Source: Hohaiivirga sp031546825 (GTDB lineage: Bacteria > Pseudomonadota > Alphaproteobacteria > Rhizobiales > Beijerinckiaceae). Taken from it: a stretch of DNA of 64,000 nucleotides. A program made the position numbers and the translations under genes. Below, in pieces: positions 44,617 through 53,638 of the stretch. Each line of letters opens with the position of its first letter. Positions within the stretch are counted from its first letter, which is position 1. The notes under the pieces are model-generated. The model was not told the origin of the DNA. It searched no databases and saw only the letters and a list, made by a program, of their open reading frames with translations. The stretch is from assembly GCA_031546825.1 (NCBI GenBank), contig JAVBJU010000024.1:1-64000 (forward strand). Direction: 5' to 3'.

Positions 44617-45444
44617 ATGGAAAAACTGGTCATTACCGTTGCGACAACTGGTGCCGTCACGAGCCGTGAACAGCATCCCGACCTGCCGCTGCATCCGGAA
44701 GAGATCGCGGATTCGGTTTATGAATGTTATCTCGCGGGCGCGGCGATGGCCCATATCCACGTTCGTGATGAGAAGGGCGGCCCGTCGATGTCGCTCGATA
44801 CCTTTTCACGTACGGTGGAACTTATCCGCCAGCGGTGCGATATCCTTCTAAACCTTACCACATCGGGCGGGCGCGATCTGCCGCTGACCGATGAAGACCG
44901 TTTCGCCCACCTCGTTCTTGAGCCGGAAATGTGCTCGATGGATTGCGGTTCGATGAATTTTGGCGAGCGGGTTTTTGAAAACTCCCCGCGCTTCCTGCGC
45001 AAGCTCGGCGAGGCGACGATCAAGGCCAAAGTGAAGCCCGAGATCGAAGTGTTCGATAGCGCGATGATCGATAATGCGGTGCGGCTTGCCAAGGATGGCT
45101 TTATCGCCGCGCCGATGCATTTCCAGTTCGTGCTCGGCGCACGCGGCGGCATGGCGGCGACACCGGAAAACCTTCTGTTCCTGCTCAGCAAGATTCCGGA
45201 AGGTTCGACCTGGTCAGTGATTGGCATTGGTCGCGGGCATCTGCCGCTGTTGACGATGGCGATCCACATGGGCGGTCATGTACGCGTCGGGATGGAAGAC
45301 AACGTTTTGTACCGCAAGGGCGTTTTGGTGAAGACCAACGCGCAGTTTGTGGAACGCACGGTGCGGCTGGCGGAAGAGTTCGACCGCCCGATCGCAACCG
45401 TTGCTGAAGCACGTCAGATTATCGGACTGCGTGCAGCCCGATAA
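44617..45444 (+). CDS. Beta-keto acid cleavage enzyme (BKACE, DUF849 family)
   Basis: The 275-residue TIM-barrel enzyme has the zinc motif AHIHVRDEKG (about residues 45-55) and PMHFQFVLGARGGMAAT of the BKACE family. BKACEs combine a beta-keto acid with acetyl-CoA and give acetoacetate plus a new CoA ester; the founding case is 3-keto-5-aminohexanoate in lysine fermentation. The substrate here is not known; the neighbours (carrier, hydrolase, amidase) suggest an organic acid or amide route. The upstream promoter is strongly palindromic. Confidence 0.88.
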   Translation: MEKLVITVATTGAVTSREQHPDLPLHPEEIADSVYECYLAGAAMAHIHVRDEKGGPSMSLDTFSRTVELIRQRCDILLNLTTSGGRDLPLTDEDRFAHLVLEPEMCSMDCGSMNFGERVFENSPRFLRKLGEATIKAKVKPEIEVFDSAMIDNAVRLAKDGFIAAPMHFQFVLGARGGMAATPENLLFLLSKIPEGSTWSVIGIGRGHLPLLTMAIHMGGHVRVGMEDNVLYRKGVLVKTNAQFVERTVRLAEEFDRPIATVAEARQIIGLRAAR

Positions 45445-45563
45445 GCCGTTAAAATAACGGGATAATGCCAGTGGAGGGGGAGCCGCTGGTTTTTCCCGAA
45501 ATGTAGCAGCGCTGCTACTGCCATCGTCCGTCGTCTGGTCGCAGACGGGAAGGGGAAAACAAG

Positions 45564-46835
45564 ATGAATACCAGCAATTCCAAAATGGGCGAATTGAAGA
45601 AGGGGTGGTTTATCATTGCCGCCGCGATGATCGGCTGCGGTGCCGGTGCTTCTTCGCTGCCCTTCTACAGCTTCGGGTTGTTCATGCAGTCCATGCAACG
45701 CGACTTCGGCTGGACGCGCGCGGATATTACCGCCGCCTTGCTGTTCAAGTCGCTGGCTCTGGCTGCTCTGGCTCCAGTAATCGGCTGGGTCATTGACCGC
45801 TATTCGCCGCGCAAGGTGGTGCTGACCTCGGTTATCCTGTTCAGCGCCATTCTGCTCGGCCTGAGCCAGATGAACGGCACATTGTTCCAGTTCTATTTCC
45901 TTTATTCCATATTGATGGTTCTCGGTGGCGGCACGACCCCCATTCTCTACACCCGCGTTGTCAGCCGCAATTTCGATGTGGCGCGCGGGACCGCTCTCGG
46001 CCTGACGCTGGCTGGCATCGGCATCGCCGCCATCATCATTCCGCCGACAATAACACCGATCATCGAGACCTATGGCTGGCGCTGGGGTTACGGCGTCATG
46101 GCTGTTGTCGCATTGATGGTCTGGCCGGTGCTGTTCTTCGGGCTGCGCGTCAAGACCAGCACGGACCAGGCAACCATTCAGGCGAAAAAGAAGGGCGGCG
46201 AAATTGGCCTCACCTTGCCGATGGCGCTCACGACGGTCAGCTATTGGATGTTGCTTGCCGGGTTCTTCCTGGTGTCGCTCGCCATCTCCTCGATGATGAT
46301 CCACATGGTGCCGATGCTCCGTGATTCAGGTATGACCGCCGTGCAGGCGGCGGGTATCGCGTCGCTCATCGGTGTTGGTGTGGTGGTTGGTCGTATTGTG
46401 ATCGGCTGGCTGGTCGACCAGTTCTTCGCCGGATACGTCGCCGGAGGAATGTTCCTGCTGACCGGCATCGGGGCTGCCATCCTGATTTGGGGCGGCGCGA
46501 ACTTTGCGCAGATTGCGGCTTTCCTCGTGGGGCTATCGCTCGGTGCCGAGGTTGATCTCATTGCCTATTTCGTCTCGCGCTATTGCGGCCTTAAGCATTA
46601 CGGCAAGCTTTATGCGGTGGTTTACGCGATGTTCATCGTCGGTAACTCCATCGGCCCATTCGTTGCAGGCAAGATATTCGACGCGACCAAGACCTATAGC
46701 GTGGTGTTGTGGGTTAATATCGGGCTGCTCATCGCATCGGCCATCGTGATGTTCCTTCTGCCGCGCTTCCCTTCGGAAGAGCAGATTTCGGAAAAGGAAC
46801 AGGCACTGGCTGCGGCTGGAGCCGGGGCAAAGTAA
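45564..46835 (+). CDS. MFS transporter of the BKACE locus
   Basis: The 423-residue protein has twelve hydrophobic helices (first WFIIAAAMIGCGAGASSLPF) and the loop motif GWVIDRYSPRKV. It resembles MFS monocarboxylate or oxalate-type carriers. It lies between the BKACE and cyclase genes on the same strand (16-base gap to the latter), so it likely imports the substrate of this route. Confidence 0.85.
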   Translation: MNTSNSKMGELKKGWFIIAAAMIGCGAGASSLPFYSFGLFMQSMQRDFGWTRADITAALLFKSLALAALAPVIGWVIDRYSPRKVVLTSVILFSAILLGLSQMNGTLFQFYFLYSILMVLGGGTTPILYTRVVSRNFDVARGTALGLTLAGIGIAAIIIPPTITPIIETYGWRWGYGVMAVVALMVWPVLFFGLRVKTSTDQATIQAKKKGGEIGLTLPMALTTVSYWMLLAGFFLVSLAISSMMIHMVPMLRDSGMTAVQAAGIASLIGVGVVVGRIVIGWLVDQFFAGYVAGGMFLLTGIGAAILIWGGANFAQIAAFLVGLSLGAEVDLIAYFVSRYCGLKHYGKLYAVVYAMFIVGNSIGPFVAGKIFDATKTYSVVLWVNIGLLIASAIVMFLLPRFPSEEQISEKEQALAAAGAGAK

Positions 46836-46850
46836 ACAGGAGCGGGCATC

Positions 46851-47639
46851 ATGGCTAAACGCATTATCGATCTGTCGATTTGTCTCGAAAACGATATCAT
46901 CAGCGATCCGCCCATTGCCCGCCCCAAAATCGATTATCTCGATCACATCGACACGATCCCGCGCATCCAGGGCTTCTTTCCGACCATGAAGGCCGAGGAT
47001 TTGCCCGACAGCGCGGGATGGGCCATCGAAACCGTTGCGTTGACCACGCATAACGGCACCCATCTCGATGCGCCGTATCATTTCCATCCCACCATGGATC
47101 ACGCGACCGGCACACCGCGCCGGTCGCTGACCATCGACGAGGTGCCGCTGGACTGGTGCATGCAGCCCGGCGTCAAACTCGACTTCCGCCATTTCGATGA
47201 TGGTTATCTCGTGACGGCCGCTGATGTTGAGGCGGAATTGAAGCGCATTGGCCATGAGCTGTCACCGCTGGAAATCGTCGTTATCAATACCAAGGCGGGC
47301 GAGCGCTACGGCCAGGACGACTATATCAATAGCGGCTGCGGCATGAGCCGTGCGGCGACGCTCTATCTGCTTGAGCGGGGCGTGCGCCTTACCGGCACCG
47401 ATGCCTGGAGCTGGGATGCGCCGTTCTGTTACACCAAAAAGCGCGTCGAAGAGACCGGCGATATGGGGCTGATCTGGGAAGGGCATAAGGCCGGGCGCGA
47501 TATCGGCTATTGCCACCTAGAAAAGCTGCACAACCTTGAGCTTCTGCCTTCAACCGGCTTCACGCTGATCTGTTTCCCGGTCAAAATCCGGGGCGGGTCC
47601 GCCGGTTGGACACGGGCGGTGGCGGTGCTCGATCAATAA
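46851..47639 (+). CDS. Cyclase-family (kynurenine formamidase-like) hydrolase
   Basis: The 262-residue protein has the metal motif HNGTHLDAPYHFHP (about residues 64-77), with His and Asp ligands of the cyclase/KynB fold. The family hydrolyses amides such as N-formylkynurenine, or isatin and related cyclic amides. AGGAG stands upstream of the ATG. It is the last gene of the BKACE-MFS unit and ends at a terminator. Confidence 0.85.
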   Translation: MAKRIIDLSICLENDIISDPPIARPKIDYLDHIDTIPRIQGFFPTMKAEDLPDSAGWAIETVALTTHNGTHLDAPYHFHPTMDHATGTPRRSLTIDEVPLDWCMQPGVKLDFRHFDDGYLVTAADVEAELKRIGHELSPLEIVVINTKAGERYGQDDYINSGCGMSRAATLYLLERGVRLTGTDAWSWDAPFCYTKKRVEETGDMGLIWEGHKAGRDIGYCHLEKLHNLELLPSTGFTLICFPVKIRGGSAGWTRAVAVLDQ

Positions 47640-47667
47640 AATCCGCGATATAACATGCGAGCATAAT

Positions 47668-47698
47668 AAAAGAGGCACCCGTTACAGGTGCCTCTTTT
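47668..47698. terminator. Bidirectional terminator
   Basis: AAAAGAGGCACC and GGTGCCTCTTTT are exact inverted repeats around a 7-base loop. It separates the convergent cyclase and hydratase genes and can serve both. Confidence 0.92.
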
Positions 47699-47723
47699 CA
47701 TTTGTCTACCGTTTGGCAGGCGC

Positions 47724-48497
47724 TTAGCTATGGGCGAGTTCGACCACCATGTCGTCGAAGCCGGTGAGGCTTGTGACCAGTTTTCCGGTTTTGGGCGTGG
47801 AGATGACTCCGCACATGCTGCCGGTGGTGAGAATGTGCCCGGCCTTGAGACCACCAAGTCCGTCGTTGGGCGTGGTCGCATAACCGATGACTGGCAGGAG
47901 AATGTCGTTCCACGGGTGCTTGGGTACGGCGTTGTAGATTTCGACACCATCAAGCGTGGCGCGGCAAGACATGCTCTCAAGCGGGCCGGGGATTTCCTTG
48001 GTCTTCTTTTCCTGACCCAAGATATATCCGCCGTTGTGAACGCTATCGGCAAGACCTTGCGGGAAGCTCAGGTTCGACGGGTCGGAATAACGGGTTGCCA
48101 GCATCTCGATGCCGCAGAATACCGTGTCGATGGCTGCGGTGATTTCTTCACGGGTGTAGGGCTTGCCGGGACGCACGGGAAGATCCTTGGCGATACGCAC
48201 GCCGATTTCGATCTCGATGCGGAAATCCGGGCCGGCTTTTTGAATCCAGCGGGTCGGAGCCTTGTGGACGGTGCTGGCCAGCAGCGGACCAGCGAAGGGA
48301 ACGTCATCTGCCGTGAAGCCGAGCTTCCAGCCGAGAATCTTTTCACCTAGCTGAGACACGACCCAGGTCTGCACGCGCATCGCTGAAGCGATATCCGCCG
48401 GAGCAGGCACGGCCTTCGGGTCGGCCAAAACGCCTTTGGTGCGGGCAGCGAGCAATGCCCGGGCGAGGACTTCTTCTTGGGGGGAAAGGTTGGTCAT
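47724..48497 (-). CDS. 2-keto-4-pentenoate hydratase/FAH-family protein
   Basis: The 257-residue protein has EIEIGVRIAKDLPVRPG and GLGGLKAGHILTTGSMCG, typical of the hydratase branch (MhpD/DmpE) of the fumarylacetoacetase superfamily, with metal-binding Glu residues. Such enzymes hydrate 2-hydroxypentadienoate or decarboxylate oxalocrotonate in meta-cleavage routes. ATG 48497 has GGAG upstream. It is probably co-regulated with the amidase gene upstream. Confidence 0.82.
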   Translation of the reverse strand: MTNLSPQEEVLARALLAARTKGVLADPKAVPAPADIASAMRVQTWVVSQLGEKILGWKLGFTADDVPFAGPLLASTVHKAPTRWIQKAGPDFRIEIEIGVRIAKDLPVRPGKPYTREEITAAIDTVFCGIEMLATRYSDPSNLSFPQGLADSVHNGGYILGQEKKTKEIPGPLESMSCRATLDGVEIYNAVPKHPWNDILLPVIGYATTPNDGLGGLKAGHILTTGSMCGVISTPKTGKLVTSLTGFDDMVVELAHS

Positions 48498-48577
48498 GGC
48501 ATTCTCCTGTAATGATGGTGGCACTATAGCGGCATCCGGTGCAAAACGCCGATTAGCGAATTGCCGCACCTGATATA

Positions 48578-50026
48578 TCAAATTGGTGGGGCGATAAAGC
48601 CGGGGCCGAGGCGCTCCAGCAGTCCTGCACAGGCAATGGTTTTCATGTCATTGCCTGGGGCTGAAACAATCTGCACGCCCACCGGCAGGCCCGAAGCTGT
48701 GCGCCCGATGGGGGCGGCAGAGGCGGGCAGTCCGGCGAGTGATGCAAACGACGACCAGTAGAGGAAGTCGAAATAGGGCCGCTCGGTTCCATTGACCATG
48801 AGAACCCGCGAATGGAACCCCGGCTGATGCTCATGGGGAATGGCGGCGACGGGGGCAGGCGGGCACAACAGCACATCATATGTGGTGAAGAAGGCCTGCC
48901 ACGCCGCAATGATTTCCTTCTTGCGCCGTTCGAGAGCGGCCCAGGTTTCAGCGTCGATCTTCGCGCCGCGCGCCTGCATGGCGCGGTGCGAGCGGTCTCC
49001 CGGAGCAAGCTCTTTCGCCTTGGCGGCAAGGCGTGTGCGGACCTCTTCCGGGAAGCCCACCGCCATGATGGCGTGGTTAAACAGGCTGAAGGTGTCGAGC
49101 TCTTCGGCGAAAACAAAATCGGGGCGCGCCAGTTCATCAACATGCGCGCCCGCATCCTTGAGGAGCTGTGCCGCATGGCGCACCGCCGCGGACACCTCGG
49201 CATCGACCGGAGCCTCCGGGTCGTCGGCCCATACTGCAACCCGCAGGGCGGATGGTGTCGCGGGGGCATAGCGTTCGAGCTTTGCGCGTGCGCCATCAAC
49301 CGCTGCGGGGCCGTGGATGATGTCGAGGATAAGCGCGAGATCCTGCGCTGAGCGTGCAAGCGGCCCGAGAGTGGCGAAGGCAGGGTCGATGAGCGAACCA
49401 GGCTGCGGCGGTACGTGGCCGCGTGCTGACACCAGACCATAGGTAGGGCGGTGGCCAAACACGCCACAGGCATGGGCGGGCCAGCGGATCGAGCCGCCAA
49501 AATCCGAGCCCACTTCAAAAGCGCTCATGCCCGTTGCCACCGCCGCCGCCGCGCCACCCGACGAGCCGCCCGGTGAGCGGGTGAGATCCCACGGATTGTT
49601 GGTGACGCCGAACAGGCTGTTGAAGCTCTGAAAATCGCCGGTGAAGATCGGCACGTTGGTCTTGCCGAGAATGACCGCACCGGCCTGACGCAAACGGGCA
49701 ACAGCGGGGGCATCCGTATCGGCGATACGGTCGCGGTGGATCGGTGCACCGCACGTGGCGGGGAGACCCGCAACGTCGATGGAATCCTTGATGGTGATAA
49801 CAAGCCCTTCGAGCGCACCGCCATTGCCAGCCTTGAGGTTAGCATCCGCCCGCGCTGCATCCCGACGCGCCCCTTCCACATCCTGTGCAATGACGGCATT
49901 GATGGCGGGGTTCAGTTTCTCGATGCGGGTAAGCGTTTTGCCGAGCAACTCCTCCGAAGAAATCTCGCGGCTTTTAAGCCGTGCGGCAAGATCGGTAGCG
50001 GAAGACAGGAGAAGATCGTCAGCCAT
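48578..50026 (-). CDS. Amidase-signature family enzyme
   Basis: The 482-residue enzyme has the Ser-cisSer-Lys triad: Lys in VITIKDSIDVAG (about residue 75), and the two Ser residues in SPGGSSGGAAAAVATG (about 150). The family hydrolyses amides. In this locus it may release a carboxylic acid for the BKACE route; that is inference. ATG 50026 has GAGGG 5 bases upstream; the frame is open for 17 more codons. Confidence 0.9.
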   Translation of the reverse strand: MADDLLLSSATDLAARLKSREISSEELLGKTLTRIEKLNPAINAVIAQDVEGARRDAARADANLKAGNGGALEGLVITIKDSIDVAGLPATCGAPIHRDRIADTDAPAVARLRQAGAVILGKTNVPIFTGDFQSFNSLFGVTNNPWDLTRSPGGSSGGAAAAVATGMSAFEVGSDFGGSIRWPAHACGVFGHRPTYGLVSARGHVPPQPGSLIDPAFATLGPLARSAQDLALILDIIHGPAAVDGARAKLERYAPATPSALRVAVWADDPEAPVDAEVSAAVRHAAQLLKDAGAHVDELARPDFVFAEELDTFSLFNHAIMAVGFPEEVRTRLAAKAKELAPGDRSHRAMQARGAKIDAETWAALERRKKEIIAAWQAFFTTYDVLLCPPAPVAAIPHEHQPGFHSRVLMVNGTERPYFDFLYWSSFASLAGLPASAAPIGRTASGLPVGVQIVSAPGNDMKTIACAGLLERLGPGFIAPPI

Positions 50027-50199
50027 GGAGCCCTCGTAGAAGCGCTTTGATTTATCCGAACAATTCCAGATGTGCACGGTGTACTACTTTGTAACGACAC
50101 TCATCACTTTGTCCAGACTGCTTCGTCAACCTGTTTCAGGAAAGGTTACGCCCTACCTTCATGGGCTGTGCCACTGGCACAGCGGGAGGACGGGGATTA

Positions 50200-50985
50200 A
50201 TGCACCATTATCCGCGAAAAATGCCCTATCGCCAGCGGTGTCGCAATGCGGACCGGGCATGGTGGGTCGCGAGCTTTGCGTTGATCGCGACACTGTCCCT
50301 CGTGTTGCTGCTGCGTTACCACTTTCTGGATTTTGGCAGCGCTTATCCCGCCTTCATTGCCATCCTGCTTGTGGCCGCCACCGCAATTCTATTTGCTCTG
50401 GCAGCTTTCGTGCGGATATGGCGCGAGGATGATCGGGGCGTTGGCACGGCGCTGCTTGGCTTCTTTTGCGCGCTGATGATTCTCCTCGCCCCTTTATCCG
50501 TGCGGGGCTATTTGCTGCTGTGGCCGGGGTCGAATGATATCAGCAGTAATTACCGGATGCTGCCGCCGTTCTCGCGCACAGGCGCGGCGTTTGCGGCGCG
50601 GGGAAACACCATTCCCGAAACACCTTCCATGGCTGCCTTGACGCGTCAGGCTGCGGCCAATCCCGATATCACGTCGCTTGCCGTTGACGGGGAGCCCGAG
50701 CAACTCTTGCAGCAGGTTCAGGAAATCGCCCGCGACAATGGTTGGTCGGTGATTGCCGTGGTTGCTCCGGGGAGGCGATCGGGTGACGGGCATGTGGATA
50801 TGGTGTTGCACACGCCCGTGTTACGGCTTCCGGTTGATATGACCGTGCGCATCCGGCCGATGGCGGGTGGCGCACGGGTGGATATCCGCTGCGTCTCCCG
50901 CTACCGCGATTTTGATTTCGCCAACAATGCCGATGTGGTGCGCGGCTTGCTGGCGGAATTGTTGCAGGGGCTTCCATTGGGGTGA
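50200..50985 (+). CDS. DUF1499 membrane protein
   Basis: The 261-residue protein has three hydrophobic helices at the N-terminus (WWVASFALIATLSLVLLL, FIAILLVAATAILFALAAF, GFFCALMILLAPLSV) followed by a soluble DUF1499 domain (VQEIARDNGWSVIAV, VRIRPMAGGARVDIRCVSRYRDFDF). The function of the domain is unknown. ATG 50200 is preferred; ATG 50161 would add 13 unlikely residues. Confidence 0.75.
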   Translation: MHHYPRKMPYRQRCRNADRAWWVASFALIATLSLVLLLRYHFLDFGSAYPAFIAILLVAATAILFALAAFVRIWREDDRGVGTALLGFFCALMILLAPLSVRGYLLLWPGSNDISSNYRMLPPFSRTGAAFAARGNTIPETPSMAALTRQAAANPDITSLAVDGEPEQLLQQVQEIARDNGWSVIAVVAPGRRSGDGHVDMVLHTPVLRLPVDMTVRIRPMAGGARVDIRCVSRYRDFDFANNADVVRGLLAELLQGLPLG

Positions 50986-50997
50986 AAAGCTACGGCC

Positions 50998-51522
50998 TCA
51001 ATGCCCGGAATGCATCGGCACTTGAGCGCCCATCGCCTCAACTTTGAACTCCACCGGCACCTTTCCGGCTTTCTCAAAAATGAACGTGCCGGTGAATGTG
51101 TCCCCGGCCTTCAGCGGCTGGTTCGGTGCCATGAACATGATGTGGTACGTGCCGGGCTTGAGAGCCACTTCGCTGTTAGCGGGGATGGACAAACCGTTTT
51201 CCAGCATCCGCATGTGCATGACATTAGCTTTGACCGTCATTTCATGGATTTCCACGGTAGTGGCAATGTCGCTGGAAACGGCGACGAGGCGGTCTGGTTC
51301 AGTTCCCTCATTCTTGATCGTCACATATCCGCCTGCCACTTTGGCACCCGGCGGCGTGGCGCGAGACCAGGGATGGAGCACTGTGAGTTGGCCGCTTTTG
51401 TAGTCATGGGCATTCGCGAGATGAGGCAGCGCGATCATCGCCAGTACAGCCGAGAACGCAAAATGCAGGGATGCGTGAACCAAACGATCAAATAAAGCCA
51501 ATATCAAAACTCCCGTGAACAC
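50998..51522 (-). CDS. Periplasmic copper chaperone PCu(A)C
   Basis: The 174-residue protein has an N-terminal signal (SAVLAMIALPHLANA, cleavage after NA) and the PCu(A)C copper site: VEIHEMTVKANVMHMRML with His and Met ligands, and HIMFMAP. It carries Cu(I) to cytochrome oxidase. The start is uncertain (GTG 51522). It converges with the DUF1499 gene. Confidence 0.88.
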   Translation of the reverse strand: MFTGVLILALFDRLVHASLHFAFSAVLAMIALPHLANAHDYKSGQLTVLHPWSRATPPGAKVAGGYVTIKNEGTEPDRLVAVSSDIATTVEIHEMTVKANVMHMRMLENGLSIPANSEVALKPGTYHIMFMAPNQPLKAGDTFTGTFIFEKAGKVPVEFKVEAMGAQVPMHSGH

Positions 51523-51576
51523 AATGCCATACCAGACTGAATATCCATTGCGGAATAGCGCATTCGTCGCAGAGCG

Positions 51577-52488
51577 TCAGATAATCTGGAACACACTTTC
51601 GTTATCATCGAGCCCCTCGCGGCCAACCAATCCACGCTCATGCATGTCTTCGAGATGCGCCATGACCGAGCGGGCGGCAGCGGGAATGAGGGCGGGATTC
51701 AGTTCTGGATACAGCGCGGCCACAAGCGCGGTAACGGGGCTTGCGCCCTTGCGCAGGTGGCGCAGGATGGCGGCCTCACGGGCGCGGCGGTGCAGCAGGA
51801 GAGCGCGGACAAAGTTGCGCGGCTCCCGCACCGGTCCGCCATGGCCAGGCCAATAGAGTTCCTCCGAACGCTTCAGGAGCTTTTCGAGAGACGCCATATA
51901 GGCGCTCATTGACCCTTCCGGCGGTGACACCACGGTGGTGGACCACGCCATCACATGGTCTCCCGAAAACAGGGCGTTCTCCTCGTTGAGGCGAAAGGCG
52001 AGGTGGTTGGCAATGTGGCCGGGCGTGGCCACAGCTTCAAGCAGCCAGCCTGGACCGGTGACGGTGTCACCCTCTGCAAGCACACGGTCTGGCCGATAGT
52101 TCGCATCGCAATGGGTGGTGAGCGGGTCCGTCTCACCGTCGCGCAAGGGCCGCGCCAGCGGCTCAGGATGGCAGCCGACGAGTAGTGCGCCGGTCTTTTC
52201 GCGGATGAACGCCGCTGCCGGGGAATGGTCGCGGTGGGTATGGGTGATAACGATATGGCTCACCTTCTCACTTGCCACCGCGCGAAGCAGCGCTTCGGCA
52301 TGTTGCTGGATCATGGGGCCGGGGTCGAGGATCGCAACTGTGCCATGGCCAATGATGTAGCTACAGGTGCCGGTGAAGGTGAAGGGCCCGGGGTTGGGTG
52401 CAATGATCCGGCGAACAAGTGGCGAGACCTGTTCACTCATTCCGGACGGCGCAGGGGCATCGCGATTGAATTGCGGATCTTTGGGCAT
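51577..52488 (-). CDS. Metallo-beta-lactamase-fold hydrolase
   Basis: The 303-residue protein has the HxHxDH metal site in ITHTHRDHSPAAAF (about residue 82), later His ligands in TPGHIANHLAF and the GDHVMAW Asp. A C-terminal winged-helix-like region is present (HLRKGASPVTALVAALYPELN), as in the LACTB2-like class that acts on nucleic acids or thioesters. The substrate is unknown. Confidence 0.85.
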   Translation of the reverse strand: MPKDPQFNRDAPAPSGMSEQVSPLVRRIIAPNPGPFTFTGTCSYIIGHGTVAILDPGPMIQQHAEALLRAVASEKVSHIVITHTHRDHSPAAAFIREKTGALLVGCHPEPLARPLRDGETDPLTTHCDANYRPDRVLAEGDTVTGPGWLLEAVATPGHIANHLAFRLNEENALFSGDHVMAWSTTVVSPPEGSMSAYMASLEKLLKRSEELYWPGHGGPVREPRNFVRALLLHRRAREAAILRHLRKGASPVTALVAALYPELNPALIPAAARSVMAHLEDMHERGLVGREGLDDNESVFQII

Positions 52489-52550
52489 GGCTGGTAGTGC
52501 CTTGGGTTTATTTTCGCCTGGGGCGAGGCAAGATGATGTACCAGTTTACC

Positions 52551-53222
52551 TCACTCTTCGCCGATAATCCCGTCTTGCCGCAGTTGTTCTTCCGTCCGCC
52601 CGCGTCGGGAGTGGGTGGGTAATGTCCAACTGAATTGCAATGCACCACCCCGAATAATGAAGGCGACACCGGCGGCAACCACTGCGGAGACGATCTGAGG
52701 CGTCAATCCCACTGCGTGCATGATGGTGTACACAACTGCGCCGGCGAGTGCCGCTGTCACATAGACTTCCTTGCGCATCAGCACCGAAGGTTCGCCCGCC
52801 ACCACATCGCGCAAAATCCCGCCGAAGGTGGCGGTAAGCACGCCGGTCACCACGGCAACAATCGGGCCGTACCCGAGCGTGAGGCTTTTGTCCGCGCCCA
52901 TCACGCAATAGGCGGCAAGGCCGATGGCATCGAGCCACAGCAGCAAACGATAGCGTGATTCGAACAGATGGGCGGTGAAATAGACACTGACAGCCGCCGC
53001 CGCACAGGCGAGCAGATAGCCGGGGTCTTTCACCCAGATGACCGGCATGGAACCGAGCACCAAATCGCGCAGCGTACCGCCGCCTATACCGGTGATGCTG
53101 GCAAGAAACAGAAATGCCACAAGGTCAAGTTGGCGGCGCGAGGCGACCAGTGCGCCGGTGGCCGCAAAAACGAATACACCGGCGTAGTTGAACCATTGCT
53201 CCAGTGATATCGCGTGCATCAT
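52551..53222 (-). CDS. TRIC-like cation channel (UPF0126/YicG family)
   Basis: The 223-residue protein has two repeats of three helices each with Gly-rich signatures FAATGALVASRRQLDLVAF, ASITGIGGGTLRDLVLGSMP, and the second half TATFGGILRDVVAGEPSVLM. Such proteins form trimeric channels for monovalent cations. Two ATG codons in tandem at the start. Confidence 0.88.
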   Translation of the reverse strand: MMHAISLEQWFNYAGVFVFAATGALVASRRQLDLVAFLFLASITGIGGGTLRDLVLGSMPVIWVKDPGYLLACAAAAVSVYFTAHLFESRYRLLLWLDAIGLAAYCVMGADKSLTLGYGPIVAVVTGVLTATFGGILRDVVAGEPSVLMRKEVYVTAALAGAVVYTIMHAVGLTPQIVSAVVAAGVAFIIRGGALQFSWTLPTHSRRGRTEEQLRQDGIIGEE

Positions 53223-53337
53223 GTTCCATAAGCCTTGCCAGTTTGAAGGTGCGGTGCGCCTTCAAGGGTTCGTCAGCTAAGGGGATTGACGGCTTAAAGC
53301 AAGAGCACTCTGTTTTTCATGGGGCAGAGTCCGGCCG

Positions 53338-53535
53338 TTACTTGGGCGCAACCTGCTCTTGGCTATATCCCGGCGGAACAAGCAGCGGATTGGAGCTCGC
53401 ATTGGTCGAGCCTCCCACCGGGATGGTCGGGCGCAGTGTGTTGACCGGATCTTTGCGGCTGAGCTTTTCCCCGATCTGGGAGCAGCCGGCGAGTCCAACG
53501 GCCAAGGCCGCAACCAGGTAAAGTGTCCGACGCAT
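53338..53535 (-). CDS. Small lipoprotein, 65 residues
   Basis: Signal peptide with lipobox (MRRTLYLVAALAVGLAGC), so Cys 18 is lipidated. The short mature part ends NPLLVPPGYSQEQVAPK, a Pro-rich segment somewhat like the DUF3035 lipoproteins of alphaproteobacteria. GAGGAAAG lies 7 bases before the ATG. The function is unknown. Confidence 0.65.
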   Translation of the reverse strand: MRRTLYLVAALAVGLAGCSQIGEKLSRKDPVNTLRPTIPVGGSTNASSNPLLVPPGYSQEQVAPK

Positions 53536-53638
53536 GGGTAATCTTTCCTCTATCATCTTAAGAGAGATGAATCTGAAAGCATGATTTGTCAACCTCACAC
53601 CCAAATCCAGTGGTGCCATCCGACACAGACCATATTTT

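Noticed and set aside
45414..46304. 296-codon frame opposite the BKACE-locus MFS gene
   Set aside because: His/Asp/Gln-rich product typical of antisense reading of a G+C-rich gene.
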